From contig VZDJ01000174.1 of NCBI GenBank assembly GCA_008694505.1, positions 6,218,601 to 6,282,600 on the forward strand: DNA of 64,000 bases, read 5' to 3'. The stretch's first letter is position 1. Each line of letters opens with the position of its first letter. This DNA comes from Cyanoderma ruficeps. Its lineage: Eukaryota > Chordata > Aves > Passeriformes > Timaliidae. Both the position numbers and the translations under genes were made by a program. The notes below the pieces were generated by a model that searched no databases, was not told where the DNA came from, and worked only from the letters and a program-made list of their open reading frames with translations. Positions 23,001 through 33,500 of the stretch are shown here, in pieces.

Positions 23001-24957
23001 AAAATAGGTGAGGAAGACTAAACAGAGATTAAGCCAGGGTTCTTAACAGGAGGAGGGCAAATCCTCAAGGCACCCAATGGTCTGATCCTCAGAGGTAATT
23101 AGTAGGTAGCCCTATTAATTTTAATGGCAGCTCTGAGCTGTTAAAACCTGCCTATTGCCTCTATATTTTAAATATTATTAAATGTCACACATTCTAAGCA
23201 CTTCATTCCTCTCATTTAAGAAAAAAGGCAGCTTGTTCATTGGGTGCCTCACTGAAATTTATTTTTATTTTTAGTTCCTGTTGGAAAGCAGGTATGCTCT
23301 TCTGGGAGGCAAGCTGCTGTTAGGGTAATTGTACTCCTGTGCTGCTCACAGCTTCAGGGAAATCCCTTCAGGCACCCTTGGTAAGAGGCACCAGGTGATG
23401 AAGGTGCATGTTGGTAATCCTTGGTGTGGAATGTTCCTCCAAAGCCAGAGCTGTGCCACAACACAGCTTTTGAGTGCCAGGTGCTGGAAGTGTCACATGG
23501 TGCCACAAAAAGTTACTTGATGCTGGAGCAGGGATAAGTGGTCCTGCCAAGTTTTAACAGCCCTTTATTTCTCAGGCTGGTAGGGCCAATTCTCGGGTGG
23601 CAGAAGCTGCTTTGAAAGGCTTCCCCATGGCATTTCCAATAGCTCTCACATGCTTGTATACCTCGTGTCTCCTTTTACTCCCCTACTTCTCCCAAGCAGG
23701 TGCCTGGGATCTCAGGCTTGTGACATGTGTTTAAAAAAAAAACCGGAAAATATGGTTGTTTTGAAGACCTGATTGTGTGCGGGGTTGTAGCAGCTGAAGA
23801 TGTTTGTGTGTGGAGGTGACAGTGACTTGTTGCTGGAGAGGAGGACGGTGCAGCTGGCTGTCCTTGGGCCAGCAGTGCAGACGTGACTCTCTCTGGATTT
23901 GGGAGTGAAGTGCAGAGCATTTAACCTTTCCCTGGTGCTCTGTGGCATGCAAGGCGAGGTGAGTTAGAAATCCCAAGTCTGGTCATTCCTTTGAGGGTGT
24001 CCTGACAGCCTGTCAGGTCCCAAGGTGATTTGACATCCACAGTGCTACATTCTTTTTCAAGTGGAAGAGGTCAGAGCTTCTCCTAGGCTTTTATTTATTT
24101 TGCTCCTAGTTTCCAGGTCGAGTTGGGAATGGAGCTACCATGGGTTATGCCTCAGAAACACTTGGCTGCCCTGCAGCTTTCTTCTGTGTGCAGTGGGGTT
24201 GGTATTGCCCAGGGACCCTTCCTGAGGAGCTGCTCAGTATTTTTAGGGCATGGAGGAGTCCTGAGCAGTCCCACTGTGATGGGGATAGAAGATGTTTGAG
24301 AGCATTGCTGTGCTCAGGGCAGTGAGCATGGTATGAGCAAGCATCCTCACAGGAGGGAGCGAGGATGAACTGCAGTGGCAGCCACTGGTGTCCAAAAACC
24401 CCTTGCAGAGGTAAACTGCTTGAGTGATGATCCCTTTTTACTCATTTCGTGTGTAAAGTTCAACCTGCAGCATCTCCCTCTTGTAGCAATGTCTTTCCAC
24501 ATCTTCCTTTTATTGGAATATGTGTGGTGTGCCTCAAAACTCACCTATTCTTTCTGTATGATAGCTTTGGGAGAAAGGGTAGTAAAAACAAACCCCTGCC
24601 ATTTCCAAGCAACCTTGTTTGTCTGGCACTAAAACTTACTGCTGCTTGCAGTTTGCTGCCTTCACAAATGGCTGTTAGAGCAAGAAGTGAGGCAGCTCTG
24701 GATTTGTGCCTCCCTTTGCCTCCCACCCTTAGGAAGCAGGCTCCCAGTGTGGTGTACATGTATTATAGCAGCTGATTTTCTATTAACATAAAACCCCACC
24801 CATGCTGTTGTCTTCTGAGGGAGGCATTTTGAAGGGAGCTGATACTGGAACATTTTCACAGGCTCACAACAGGATGCTGAGTTACTCCAGGATGCTGCAC
24901 TCGGCTGGCACGCCTCCAACAAGCTGATTTTGGTTGAGCAGATGTCTGTTAATCTTT
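20052..24957. other. Non-coding DNA, no gene seen
   Basis: Unique DNA with no recognised gene. It includes an A-rich run with one undetermined base at 22953, within 22940-22959, which marks an uncertain homopolymer length in the assembly. A short segment at 23185-23222 faintly resembles the tail of a MIR SINE but is too short to call. Open frames reach about 144 codons (24662-25096, minus strand, running into the LTR) without family resemblance. Confidence 0.55.
22953..22953. other. Undetermined base in poly(A) run
   Basis: A single N interrupts an A run (about 22940-22959). It most likely marks uncertain homopolymer length in the assembly rather than a gap. Confidence 0.8.
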
Positions 24958-24962
24958 GTGAG
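24958..24962. repeat. Target-site duplication, left copy
   Basis: GTGAG lies immediately before the TG of the LTR and matches the copy at 25406-25410 exactly. It marks the integration site. Confidence 0.85.
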
Positions 24963-25405
24963 TGTGGTGGGCTGACCCTGGCTGGATGCCAGGTGTCCAC
25001 CAAAGCCTCTCTGTCACTCACCTCCTCAGCTGGACAGGGAAGAGAAGGTACAGCAAAAGATTTGTGGGTCGAGATAAGGACAGAGAGATTGCTCACCAGT
25101 TATCATCACAGGCAAACCAGACTCGACTTGGGAAATTACTTTAATTTATTACCGGTCAAATCGGAGTAGGGTAGTGAGAAATAAACACAAATCTTAAAAC
25201 CTACCCAGGTTTTTTTCCCCTGTTCTTAAATCCCTCATCCCAGAGGCCTCTGTCACTGCTGGGCTCAGCTTTGACCAGTGCTGGGTCCATCTTGGAGCCA
25301 ACTGGCCTTGGCTCCACTGGACATGGGGGAAGCTTCTGCCAACTTCTCACAGAGATCACCCCTCCAGCCCCTCTACTACCAAACCTCAGCACACAAACCA
25401 GCCCA
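24963..25405 (-). mobile_element. Solo LTR of an avian endogenous retrovirus
   Basis: This 443-bp element begins TGTGGTGGGCTGACCC and ends CCAGCCCA, so it has the TG...CA ends of retroviral LTRs. It is flanked by a perfect 5-bp target-site duplication, GTGAG (24958-24962 and 25406-25410). The sequence resembles an LTR family I remember as common in birds, including the 'gggtcgagataaggacag' and 'actggacatgggggaagctt' segments. On the minus strand a TATA-like ATTTAAGA (25224-25231) precedes AATAAA (25145-25150), giving a U3-R-U5 order, so the minus strand is the likely sense. A 5-bp duplication fits ERVL-type integration, but the class is inferred. No gag, pol or env remains, so it is a solo LTR left by LTR-LTR recombination. 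A 63-codon frame inside it (25201-25392) is incidental. Confidence 0.88.
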
Positions 25406-25410
25406 GTGAG
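25406..25410. repeat. Target-site duplication, right copy
   Basis: GTGAG lies immediately after the terminal CA of the LTR and is identical to 24958-24962. The perfect pair suggests an insertion that is not very old compared with the CR1 and MIR relics nearby. Confidence 0.85.
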
Positions 25411-26576
25411 CAGCTACCTTGCCATTCTGTCAAGCACAGCCTAGAGGACAGATGTTTGATGAAGGCGCTGAAATATTTAACTAGGATATTTTTCCCCCTG
25501 CAGCCGAGATTGCTTGTTGTGCCTATTAATCTTTTACAAGTCTTGCATCTGCTCAGAGGTGGGTTGTTTCAGGCTTCAAATGAATTCTGTGTGTATGTGC
25601 ATGGTTTGAAAGAGCAGTGTAATGAACAAACATGATGTGTATGTGAATAAATTGAATGCATAAAGCAGATGAATTAATCCCTCAGTTGCTGAAAGTATCT
25701 TCCTGTAAAAATAATAAAAAAGCCTGTAATGCCCCTTCTCCTATGGGCATTTGCTCCTCTCAGGAGCATCTTTACCCTCCATTTTGTAATATTAGGATTT
25801 CAATGGGCATGTCCTTAAAGGGAGTTTGTTCTTTCATGTATAGTTTTGTAAAGGCTGGGTGCAGCCCTGCTAGGTAATGGAGAGCTCTCACCCTGAGTTA
25901 GCAGCTCTCTTGTTTATTAAGAATTTATTTCCAGGTAAAGCAGTACCTTTCTGTAAAGCTCATTGCTTCTTCATGCACTTGCAATCAGAGGCACTTGTGT
26001 CTCCCTTTCCCCCTGTGGTACCAGGTGTGTTCACCAGGGCTGCTGACTGAAACACTGAACCAGGGGGATTGAAAAAGAATGAAACCATATGCATGCAAAT
26101 CTTCCTTTCCCCCCACCAGGAGCAGGCTTGTTGAACAGTATTTTATAACATGTTGAACTTCAGAAAAAACCCTCACCCTCATAATTAATACTTAATAGGG
26201 ATTAATACTTGTAAAGTTATTAAAAAGGTCTCCAATGCACTTTTTCTTTCTTTGCTACTTCTGACTTAGTGGCTCATAGCTGGTTTTTTCCTGGTCTGTT
26301 CCATCCTGCTTTTCTTTAAATATTGCAATTCCGAGCTTAAAATCCAGTATTGTCTTTTAAATGCCTCATGGGTGTAATCCAGTTTTTGTTTTCCTTAAAA
26401 TTCCTTGGCTTTTGAATCCCCCTCTTCTTTTCTCCCTGTATTAACTAAATTGAAGTAAAATGGGAAATTGTCACACAGAGCCATCTTAACTTTCCCCTTT
26501 TCTGAATAGATGATAAGTTACTCAGTAAGAGTAGCACCAATTTGACAATGATTTAGCACAGCCAGGGTTCTACTAA

Positions 26577-26690
26577 CCACTTTGAGAACATTTCAGGGCA
26601 ATCCCATGAGATGATGGTGTATGATGATAATTATGCTTTAGCAGAATAGGCCTATGGGATGAGCAGCTCAGGCTCAGACACTTAGATCCA
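26577..26690 (-). repeat. Possible MIR-like SINE relic
   Basis: The order of segments recalls the reverse complement of MIR. 'aatcccatgagatgatggtg' stands where MIR has 'aaccctatgaggtaggtact', then comes a TATGATGATAATTATGC stretch, then 'ctcaggctcagacacttag' for 'ctgaggctcagagaggttaag'. Differences are many and the middle is poorly matched. Chance similarity is a real alternative. Confidence 0.35.
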
Positions 26691-27415
26691 GTCTGTTCTT
26701 TAAGGTGTGCAATTTACTCAGTTTTAAGAATCAGGTTTTCCTCTCTGCATGCTCATATTTTATATGCAGGACTAAGTTGCTTAGTCTGTAAAATTCACCA
26801 GATATATTCTGTTTGTAGGAACCTGCCTAGTTTGAATGATGTTGCTGTGATGACAGTCCCAGTGATGTCTTCTCTGAGCAAATGTTCTCAGAAAGTGTTC
26901 TCACTTAATTGTAATCGAAAATTAATTGTTCAGCTGTCTGTAGTCTTTTTTCATGCCTCATGTATTCTGCCCAGTAACATTCTTCTTTACCATGATTCAT
27001 TAGTCTTCAGATTGCTTAAAAATATCCTGGACTGGAAAGACATATTAGCAAAGTCATAACTATATTGGCAGATGAATATAATCTCTTTTCAAGTGTCTAC
27101 ATATGTGCCAAGATCACATCATGCATACAGAAAATAAATGAGTGGGCTTGTGAATGAGCAGGCTTCTGAGGGGCTACTTTTGTTAATCACTAGCAAAATT
27201 GGCCAGAGAACTTAAAGAAAAATCCAATTGACACTTTTTTAGAATTTTTATCACTTCTTACTCATCGTCAAGGTGCTTTTTTAATGTAAGAACTCCTTGT
27301 TGTCCAGCTGTTCCTCCTGTGAAACCTGTTGTGCTGGACCTCAAAATATAATAGACTCTTTAGAGGTGTTTGTAGAATTGCTGTATTAGTCATGCCAGAT
27401 AATTAGGAATATGTT

Positions 27416-27416
27416 N
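27416..27416. other. Undetermined base
   Basis: A single N in non-repetitive sequence, 16 bases before a G-rich tract. It is probably a consensus ambiguity. Confidence 0.8.
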
Positions 27417-27431
27417 CTGTGGCAGAGGGAT

Positions 27432-27465
27432 GGGGAGAGGTGCTGGGGCTGGAGGGCTTGGGGGG
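27432..27465 (+). other. G-rich tract, possible G-quadruplex
   Basis: Four G runs (27432-27435, 27445-27448, 27454-27456 and 27460-27465) are separated by 9, 5 and 3 bases. This fits a relaxed quadruplex pattern; the first loop is longer than the usual limit of seven. No gene or promoter is visible beside it. The neighbouring N at 27416 may reflect sequencing trouble at this G-rich spot. Confidence 0.35.
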
Positions 27466-29409
27466 CTGACTCGACAGCTCTCACGTCTGCTTGGCAATGG
27501 TTTTTCTCTTAGTGGTGTTTAGCTGCTTTTATGAGAGAGGAGCAAGACGTGGGGTCTTGAGTTTAGCTTAAGGATTGAAGAGATGACAGAATTTGTCTGA
27601 AATGGTGCATGTGGCTGTGTGCTGCAGGATACCGCGCAGCTTTCCCCACATCATTTTGCTGCATCGAGCAAGGGGAAGAGAGGGGGGGAAAAAAATGTTG
27701 GGGACCTGAAGTGTGACCTCAGAGCTATTTACACACGTTGTGTCTCCATCTGTTCTGCAAACACGGCGTGGCAACGTGGGACAGGCTGTGCCTCAGGTGT
27801 GGGCTCTGTTTGCAGGGTGAGCCTTCACTTGACGTGACTGGTTAATGGAGCTCACTTTGGCAAAATAATAGAGAGTGTCAGGCTTTCCTTTTTGTTACGT
27901 TCATAGGTTATTATGTAGGACATCCAAACTGTCTTTGTAAATATGGTGAGATTTAGTACAAGGAGTGCTAAAGGAGTACAAGGAAATTAAAATGGAAAGT
28001 ATAAGCAAGGCAGGCATTTATAAATGATTGAACTAAATTACACTCAGTAGAATGAGCTGCAGCTGTGACAGTGATGTTTCTTTCTTCAGGTAAATAACAT
28101 TACCCATCATTACTGGTTATGCTAAAGGACCATAATTCCATGTTAACATGTCTTATTGCAGCCTGATAAGTCATAGCCTAATCTCCATTACCAGACTGCC
28201 CATAAATATTAGAGATATGTGGCACAGCAAGGGAAGGAATGAAATCTGGTTTTGATGCAGCAGTATCAGTGCTGGCTGGCCTCTGACAGGTCACAGCTGA
28301 GTCATTTGAGATAAAGCAATTCCTGTAATGTGTATGATGACTTCTCATTTTTATTTAGTTAAATATAAAGCTGTGTTCTCACCTGTTCACTTTTTAAAAA
28401 GAAAACGAAATTGTCCCAAAAAGCCCTGATGACTTTTGCACGTGGAGAAATACAAACAAGTTTTAGCTTTAAGGTTGGGAGGGTGTTGTGGTGTTGTACC
28501 ACAAGTGCAATACTGCTGTTGTTTTCGCTTCAGCAAGTTATTGCTTTTTGTGGACAATAAAACCACAGGCTGTTGAAATTATATGGTATAATAATGAAGT
28601 CAAATCCGCATGCTCAAGTGATCCTGTGTGTTTTTGGCATTTTATTAAATTGATGAGTGGGTAAAAGGTTGGGTTTTTTCCCTTTTGGTGCTAGAGTTTG
28701 AAGGAAATCAGAGAGACACAAACCTTTTCAGATAACTATTCCTAGAAAATGTACGTGGTGTTTTTTACTTCTTTCCAAAGCAGTTGAGAATGTGCATCCC
28801 CTGGGATGGCCTGGAAGTAAATGACACTGTAGTCCCTTCCTGTTGGACTTCTTAACTTTTCAATTCATGGTGAATTGCAACCAGCACTTGTTTACTGCAG
28901 AAACACTTAGATTGAAGTTGAAATCAACGGATTAGCTTTGTTTTGTGACCCTTTCAAAAGCATTGCATGCCAAATCCACTGAAACAATTCCCATTGAAAG
29001 CTCAGTGTGGATTTTTCCCCTCCCTATTCTACACGACAGAATGTGCAGGAGCAGCGTTTTTAATATGTTCAAGTACCAGGGGTGGCCGAGAGGAGTTTGA
29101 AACTGTTACGTGACTAATGACAGGTGACCGTGTTCCCAACTCTGCTGTCTGTCCCCTGACGGTGTAATAGAATTATAATAGAGCAGCACACTGATAACTG
29201 TCTTGGACAGCCTCATCCCTGGGATGGGGTGGGAAAAGGATGCTCTGTGATCTGTTTAAAAGGTAAATAATTTTGGGCTCTAATGTAGTAAAAGCTAACC
29301 AATGATTGTAAAATTCCTGTCAGGGAAAAGGGCAAGAAGAAATGCGAGACATAAGAGTGTGAGTAAATCAACATGGATCAAGTTAGGGCATGAACTGGAA
29401 AATACCTGT

Positions 29410-29445
29410 GATATCTTAAAGGTCTTTTCCAACCTCATCCCATAG
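29410..29445 (+). mobile_element. CR1 LINE fragment (3' end scrap)
   Basis: The segment contains CTTAAAGGTCTTTTCCAACC, the near-standard wording shortly before the 3' end of avian CR1 copies, here in sense orientation. It is followed by a degenerate CTCATCCCATAG in place of the ATTCTATG end. Only the last few dozen bases are left, a typical 5'-truncated CR1 insertion. It lies about 800 bp from the larger CR1 piece at 30261, in the opposite orientation, so the two are separate insertions. Confidence 0.65.
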
Positions 29446-30260
29446 CTAGCTGTGTGCAGTGAGTGTGGGGAAGCCTGTCCATCTTCCCCAGCTGCAGAGA
29501 TGGGTCATTCTGGATTTGGGGAGGACATCCACAGCAGTGCAGTGATGGATACAGTGGTGGTTTTCCTTGGGCAAGCAGAATGTGTACGCCATCATGGGTT
29601 TGCAGAAATAAAAGTCAGATTTATTTCCATTGCTTAGTTGTGTGTTTTCCTCTGATTCTGCTGTTTTTTTCCATTGTTCTCTGTTACCAATCCATGCTTT
29701 CAAAGCTTGCTTTCCCTGCCTCAGATTTATTGAGGGAGCACGAGGGAAAGATGAAATGAAGTAATATATTTTGCTTGTCGTTGTCTTGCTGTCAATTGAG
29801 TCTTAGTGGTACCATTACTCATTTTATGACACGTTGCTGTACCTGGGTGAGTTTTGCTCTGCTCTGAGTGTTTGGTTGAATTTCTAAACACGTTTTTGTG
29901 GGTTGCCATACATCCCGTGACTGGAAAGTGTGCATTTTCTAAATTCTGTTACTTTTTGAGTTTTCAAATCTTTCCTCCCCTCTTCCCTTTGTATCAGTCT
30001 GTATTTGTGAGAGCTCTCCAGGGCTGGAAGTGAGCTTTATCTTTGCTGACACAATTAGCTGGTTTGCAGAGTGAGTGTGACAGCCACTGTACACAGGTCT
30101 GGTGGAGTGTAATTACAGATCCCAAAAGAAGATGTAATAATGAGGGTGACCAAGGAATCTTTATTTTTGCAGAGCTCTGCTCCATAAGGGTGCTTGTGAC
30201 AACCCCAAAGCTTATTTTACTTACACAGACATTCAGAATGGTTGGCTTTGTTGCATTTCT

Positions 30261-30503
30261 AGAATCATAGGGTTGTTTGGGTTGGTAGGGACCTTACAGA
30301 TCATCTCATTGCAAACCCCCTCTTCCCCCCTGCCACAGGCAAGGGACACCTTCTACTAGACCAGGTTGCTCCACCCTGTCCAACCTGGCATTGAACATTT
30401 CCAGGGGTGGGGCAGCCACAGCTTCTCCAGGCATCCTGTTCCAGTATCTCACCATGTTCACAGGGAGGAACCCAGTTCTGTTCCTAACCAAAATGATCAC
30501 TGT
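30261..30503 (-). mobile_element. CR1 LINE, 5'-truncated 3' end with ORF2 tail
   Basis: The plus strand opens with AGAATCATAGGG, the complement of the CR1 3' end. It then runs through 'gttgggaccttacagatcat'-type and 'caggttgctccaccctgtcc'-type wording, which is standard for avian CR1. On the minus strand a frame from 30506 to 30306 translates to the C-terminal tail of the CR1 ORF2 protein (reverse transcriptase polyprotein). It includes RYWNRMPGEAV, LEMFNARLDR and the EGVP motif before the stop. Everything upstream, including the endonuclease and polymerase domains, is missing, so the copy cannot move. CR1 normally leaves no clean target duplication and none is seen. Confidence 0.92.
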
Positions 30504-33500
30504 CACAAATGTTCAGGAGCCTTGACTCCAGGTGGTTGGAGATGAAGATGGATGTGAGCACAGCTCTGTGCTTTCCCAGTCCTTCCTTGCAAACTCCAAA
30601 TACAGTAGAAACGTTTTATGAAGCTTACACAGCATAAGAAAAACTGGAGTTTCTTTTCTGTGTGTGAAAGCTGTGGAGTCCTTTGTGTGTGCATGCAGTT
30701 TATGATTCCTGTTGCTAACAATTGGTTTACAGAATGTGGTTAGTGGGATTGGCAAGTGTGTATTGGCTCCAAGGAGCACAATAGTCAAGGAGCTGGATGC
30801 AAGCAGCAGGCTGCTAACGCACCCCTACAGAATCCTTGTTTTTACACTTTCAGATTATCGTCTTTGGGTTCTACCTGTGTTAAGGGCCTCTTGGGTTCAA
30901 TGCCAGAAGTGTGAAGTTTGTTGTAGCAAGTGCTTGGCTGACTAGGTATAGTTGTACTGGTTAAAACAGAGGTGTTAAAACTGTTTTCAGTGAGAACTGT
31001 TAGCTGAGACTATGACTGCAGATCACAAACTGGTTCTAAAAGTTGACTAAAAGGACAGTAAGCATGTCCCTATTCATAACAGTTTGATTTTGAGCATTTC
31101 TCACAAGGATCATTCATCTGCAGCTGAAGGCTGAGAAATGGTGGTTTAAAGCCTTCAGTGCATCACAGCTCAGGGGCAGGGAGTGGAGAATTGGGGAGCA
31201 GAGAAAGAGAGTCTACAGGTCAAATTAACCATCTTTTACACCAAAGTGAAGGTGCAGGCCAAGTTCTTTGTCCCCTCCACCACACTCTAAGCTTTCCTAT
31301 ATCCTAGCTTTCTTGAAAATAAACCTGAGTTTTTCTCTCCATTCCTCCCTACTGTGAGTTAGAACTGCTGGCTCCCTTGGCATGAACCCACCAACTGTGT
31401 CTCCACAAAGTGCAAGATCAGACCAGTCAGGAAACGAAGGCTGTCAAGTTCAATTTAAAGAAAGAGGATTTTTGTTCAGTTTGGTTCCTTCAAATGCAAG
31501 TATTGGGAAGACAAGCCAATGTCATCTACCACATTATTGCTATGTCGTGTTTAGGGTTATAATGCTTACTGTAATACTGACACAGGTTGGCATCTGTTTT
31601 GCTTCAGCTTTAGTGATTGAAAATTACCCAAAGCCATCGTGCATTTGGGACTGAGATAGTGTGGGGCTGAGGGTTAGCCAAGAAGCCCACTCAACACGGG
31701 GCTGTTACCCCTGCTAAAATATCTCTGTGGGTGACTTGGATGGTGGTAAAGGAGATTGCATGTTGGTTTGGAGGAGAATTCTTCTGAGCATAGGCAGTAA
31801 TTTCATAATTAGCCCTTAAAATTACATGGTAGTGAAAACTCAGAAACATTAAAGATCACTAACATTAAAGCATCTGGTTTATGTTTCAGCTATTCTTGTC
31901 TGGATCCCACTTGAAGCCCTTTAAAAAAGGAAGTGAAAAAGATAGTGTGCTTTGAATTAGTGTGAGGACTGGTTAGAATGGTAAAGATGATGAAAAGCAG
32001 CTACTAAACTGGCCATAAGCACAGGCCATGGGGTGCTCTGAAAGGACAGGGAAATATTTTTGCAGAGTCAGAAGCATGCGTGTGCTGAACCAAGTAGATT
32101 CAGTCTTCACTGTCTCTAATATTCAAAAATGTGAAGTTTATTTGAGGTAACATAATTTTCTATCATCCATTGATACAACAGTGATATTTCCACAGAGTAC
32201 AGGGCTTTGTCTCTTAGCATGAACTTTGTGAGTTCAGCTGAGACTTCAGTGAACAGAATTCCCAATTAAAAAAAAAGTGATGGGTGTTTCCAGTGTTGTT
32301 CTTGACAGAGATTTTTTTTCATTTTCCTTCTGGTGACGGCCTGTTGGTCAAAAAGAAACAGAAAATTATGTCATTGGAATCAACTCTTACACCAAATTAC
32401 TGAAATTTAGCATTTCTCCCTAATGTTCCCACCTTGTTTTCCTTACTTAGAATCTGGTAACTGTTTAGGGATAAATTCTTTTTTTTTTTGCATTCTGGTT
32501 GCCCAAGTTGCATGTATGCAGCTGGTTTAGGAACACACAAAAATCCTTGTTCTGACATGGGCATTCTAAACCATCTCAGTTCCTACCTACAAGGTCACTT
32601 AAGCTCCAACCATTTTTAAGTGTTTTCAGAGCTGGTCTGCAGGTAGTTACTGTGTCACTAAAAAATCCCACCTTTCTGTTTGTGTGGGTGGAACCACATG
32701 GCTGGGTCAAGCCTTCTAATTATCTTTCACCTGCCAAGAAAGTCTGTGTCCAAACGAAGTTACAGCCTGAAGCTCTGAGGACTGGAGCTGTGTGGGCCTT
32801 GGTTTTGTCTCTGGTACTTGAGAAAAGTCTTCCTGTGACACAGACACGTGAAGTGCTTTCAGCAGCCCTGGTTATAACTGGCTGACAAGTCACGGATCAA
32901 AAACATTCAGAAAAAAATCAATTTAGCCGTCTTTAACTTTGTATTGTAGAGGAGGAAGATACGACTTAATTGCTTTTCTATAACAGTAGAGGTATTTTTA
33001 AAATTGTGTTGAAAAACATTTCCATTAGTGTTTGGTCTAAATAGCATTTACGGTATTTTCTATCTAATTTATTCTGCCTGTATGTATTTCATTTTTAAAT
33101 GTCAGTTTGCCTTTCGATAAAATTAAGTGTAAGGTGATGACTAACATCACAGCTTTTCCCAACAGTTTACACATTTGCATATTCCTAAGGCCTTCATTCA
33201 AACAGAAAAAATACAAACTAGGTAGGAATAAATTATTTGAGGAAATGTTTAAGTGAAGGGCTCATAGTACCAGCAAATGTATTGACTTCTGAATTGTAAT
33301 TTTTCCTGTCAAATCTGGTGAGTTTCTTGCTTTCATTTGGGTTTTGTGCCTTTTAGGGAGTGTCTGAAAGAGACGTGGAAGCCCAGCTTTGCCTGGGCTC
33401 TAAAGGCAAGAATGGAGGTCCTCCAGTCTGTCCATCCTTCCTTCAGAGATATAACTTGTGAAGGACCCAGGGCCATTAAGTTCTGGTTCTGGAATCCCTA

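Larger units (their letters stand above)
25411..29409. other. Non-coding DNA with G-rich tract and one N
   Basis: No gene is recognised. A G-rich tract at 27432-27465 (four runs of three or more G on the plus strand) follows a single undetermined base at 27416. A possible MIR relic is at 26577-26690. The part from about 28060 to 28380 is unique, fairly AT-rich DNA with no repeat signature. Open frames are under 90 codons. Confidence 0.55.

Noticed and set aside
23185..23222. MIR-tail-like wording (ATTCTAAGCACTT then CTCATTTAAG)
   Set aside because: Too short and too changed to separate from chance.
25201..25392. 63-codon minus-strand frame in the LTR
   Set aside because: Lies wholly within the solo LTR; LTRs of this type carry incidental frames and no retroviral gene is present.
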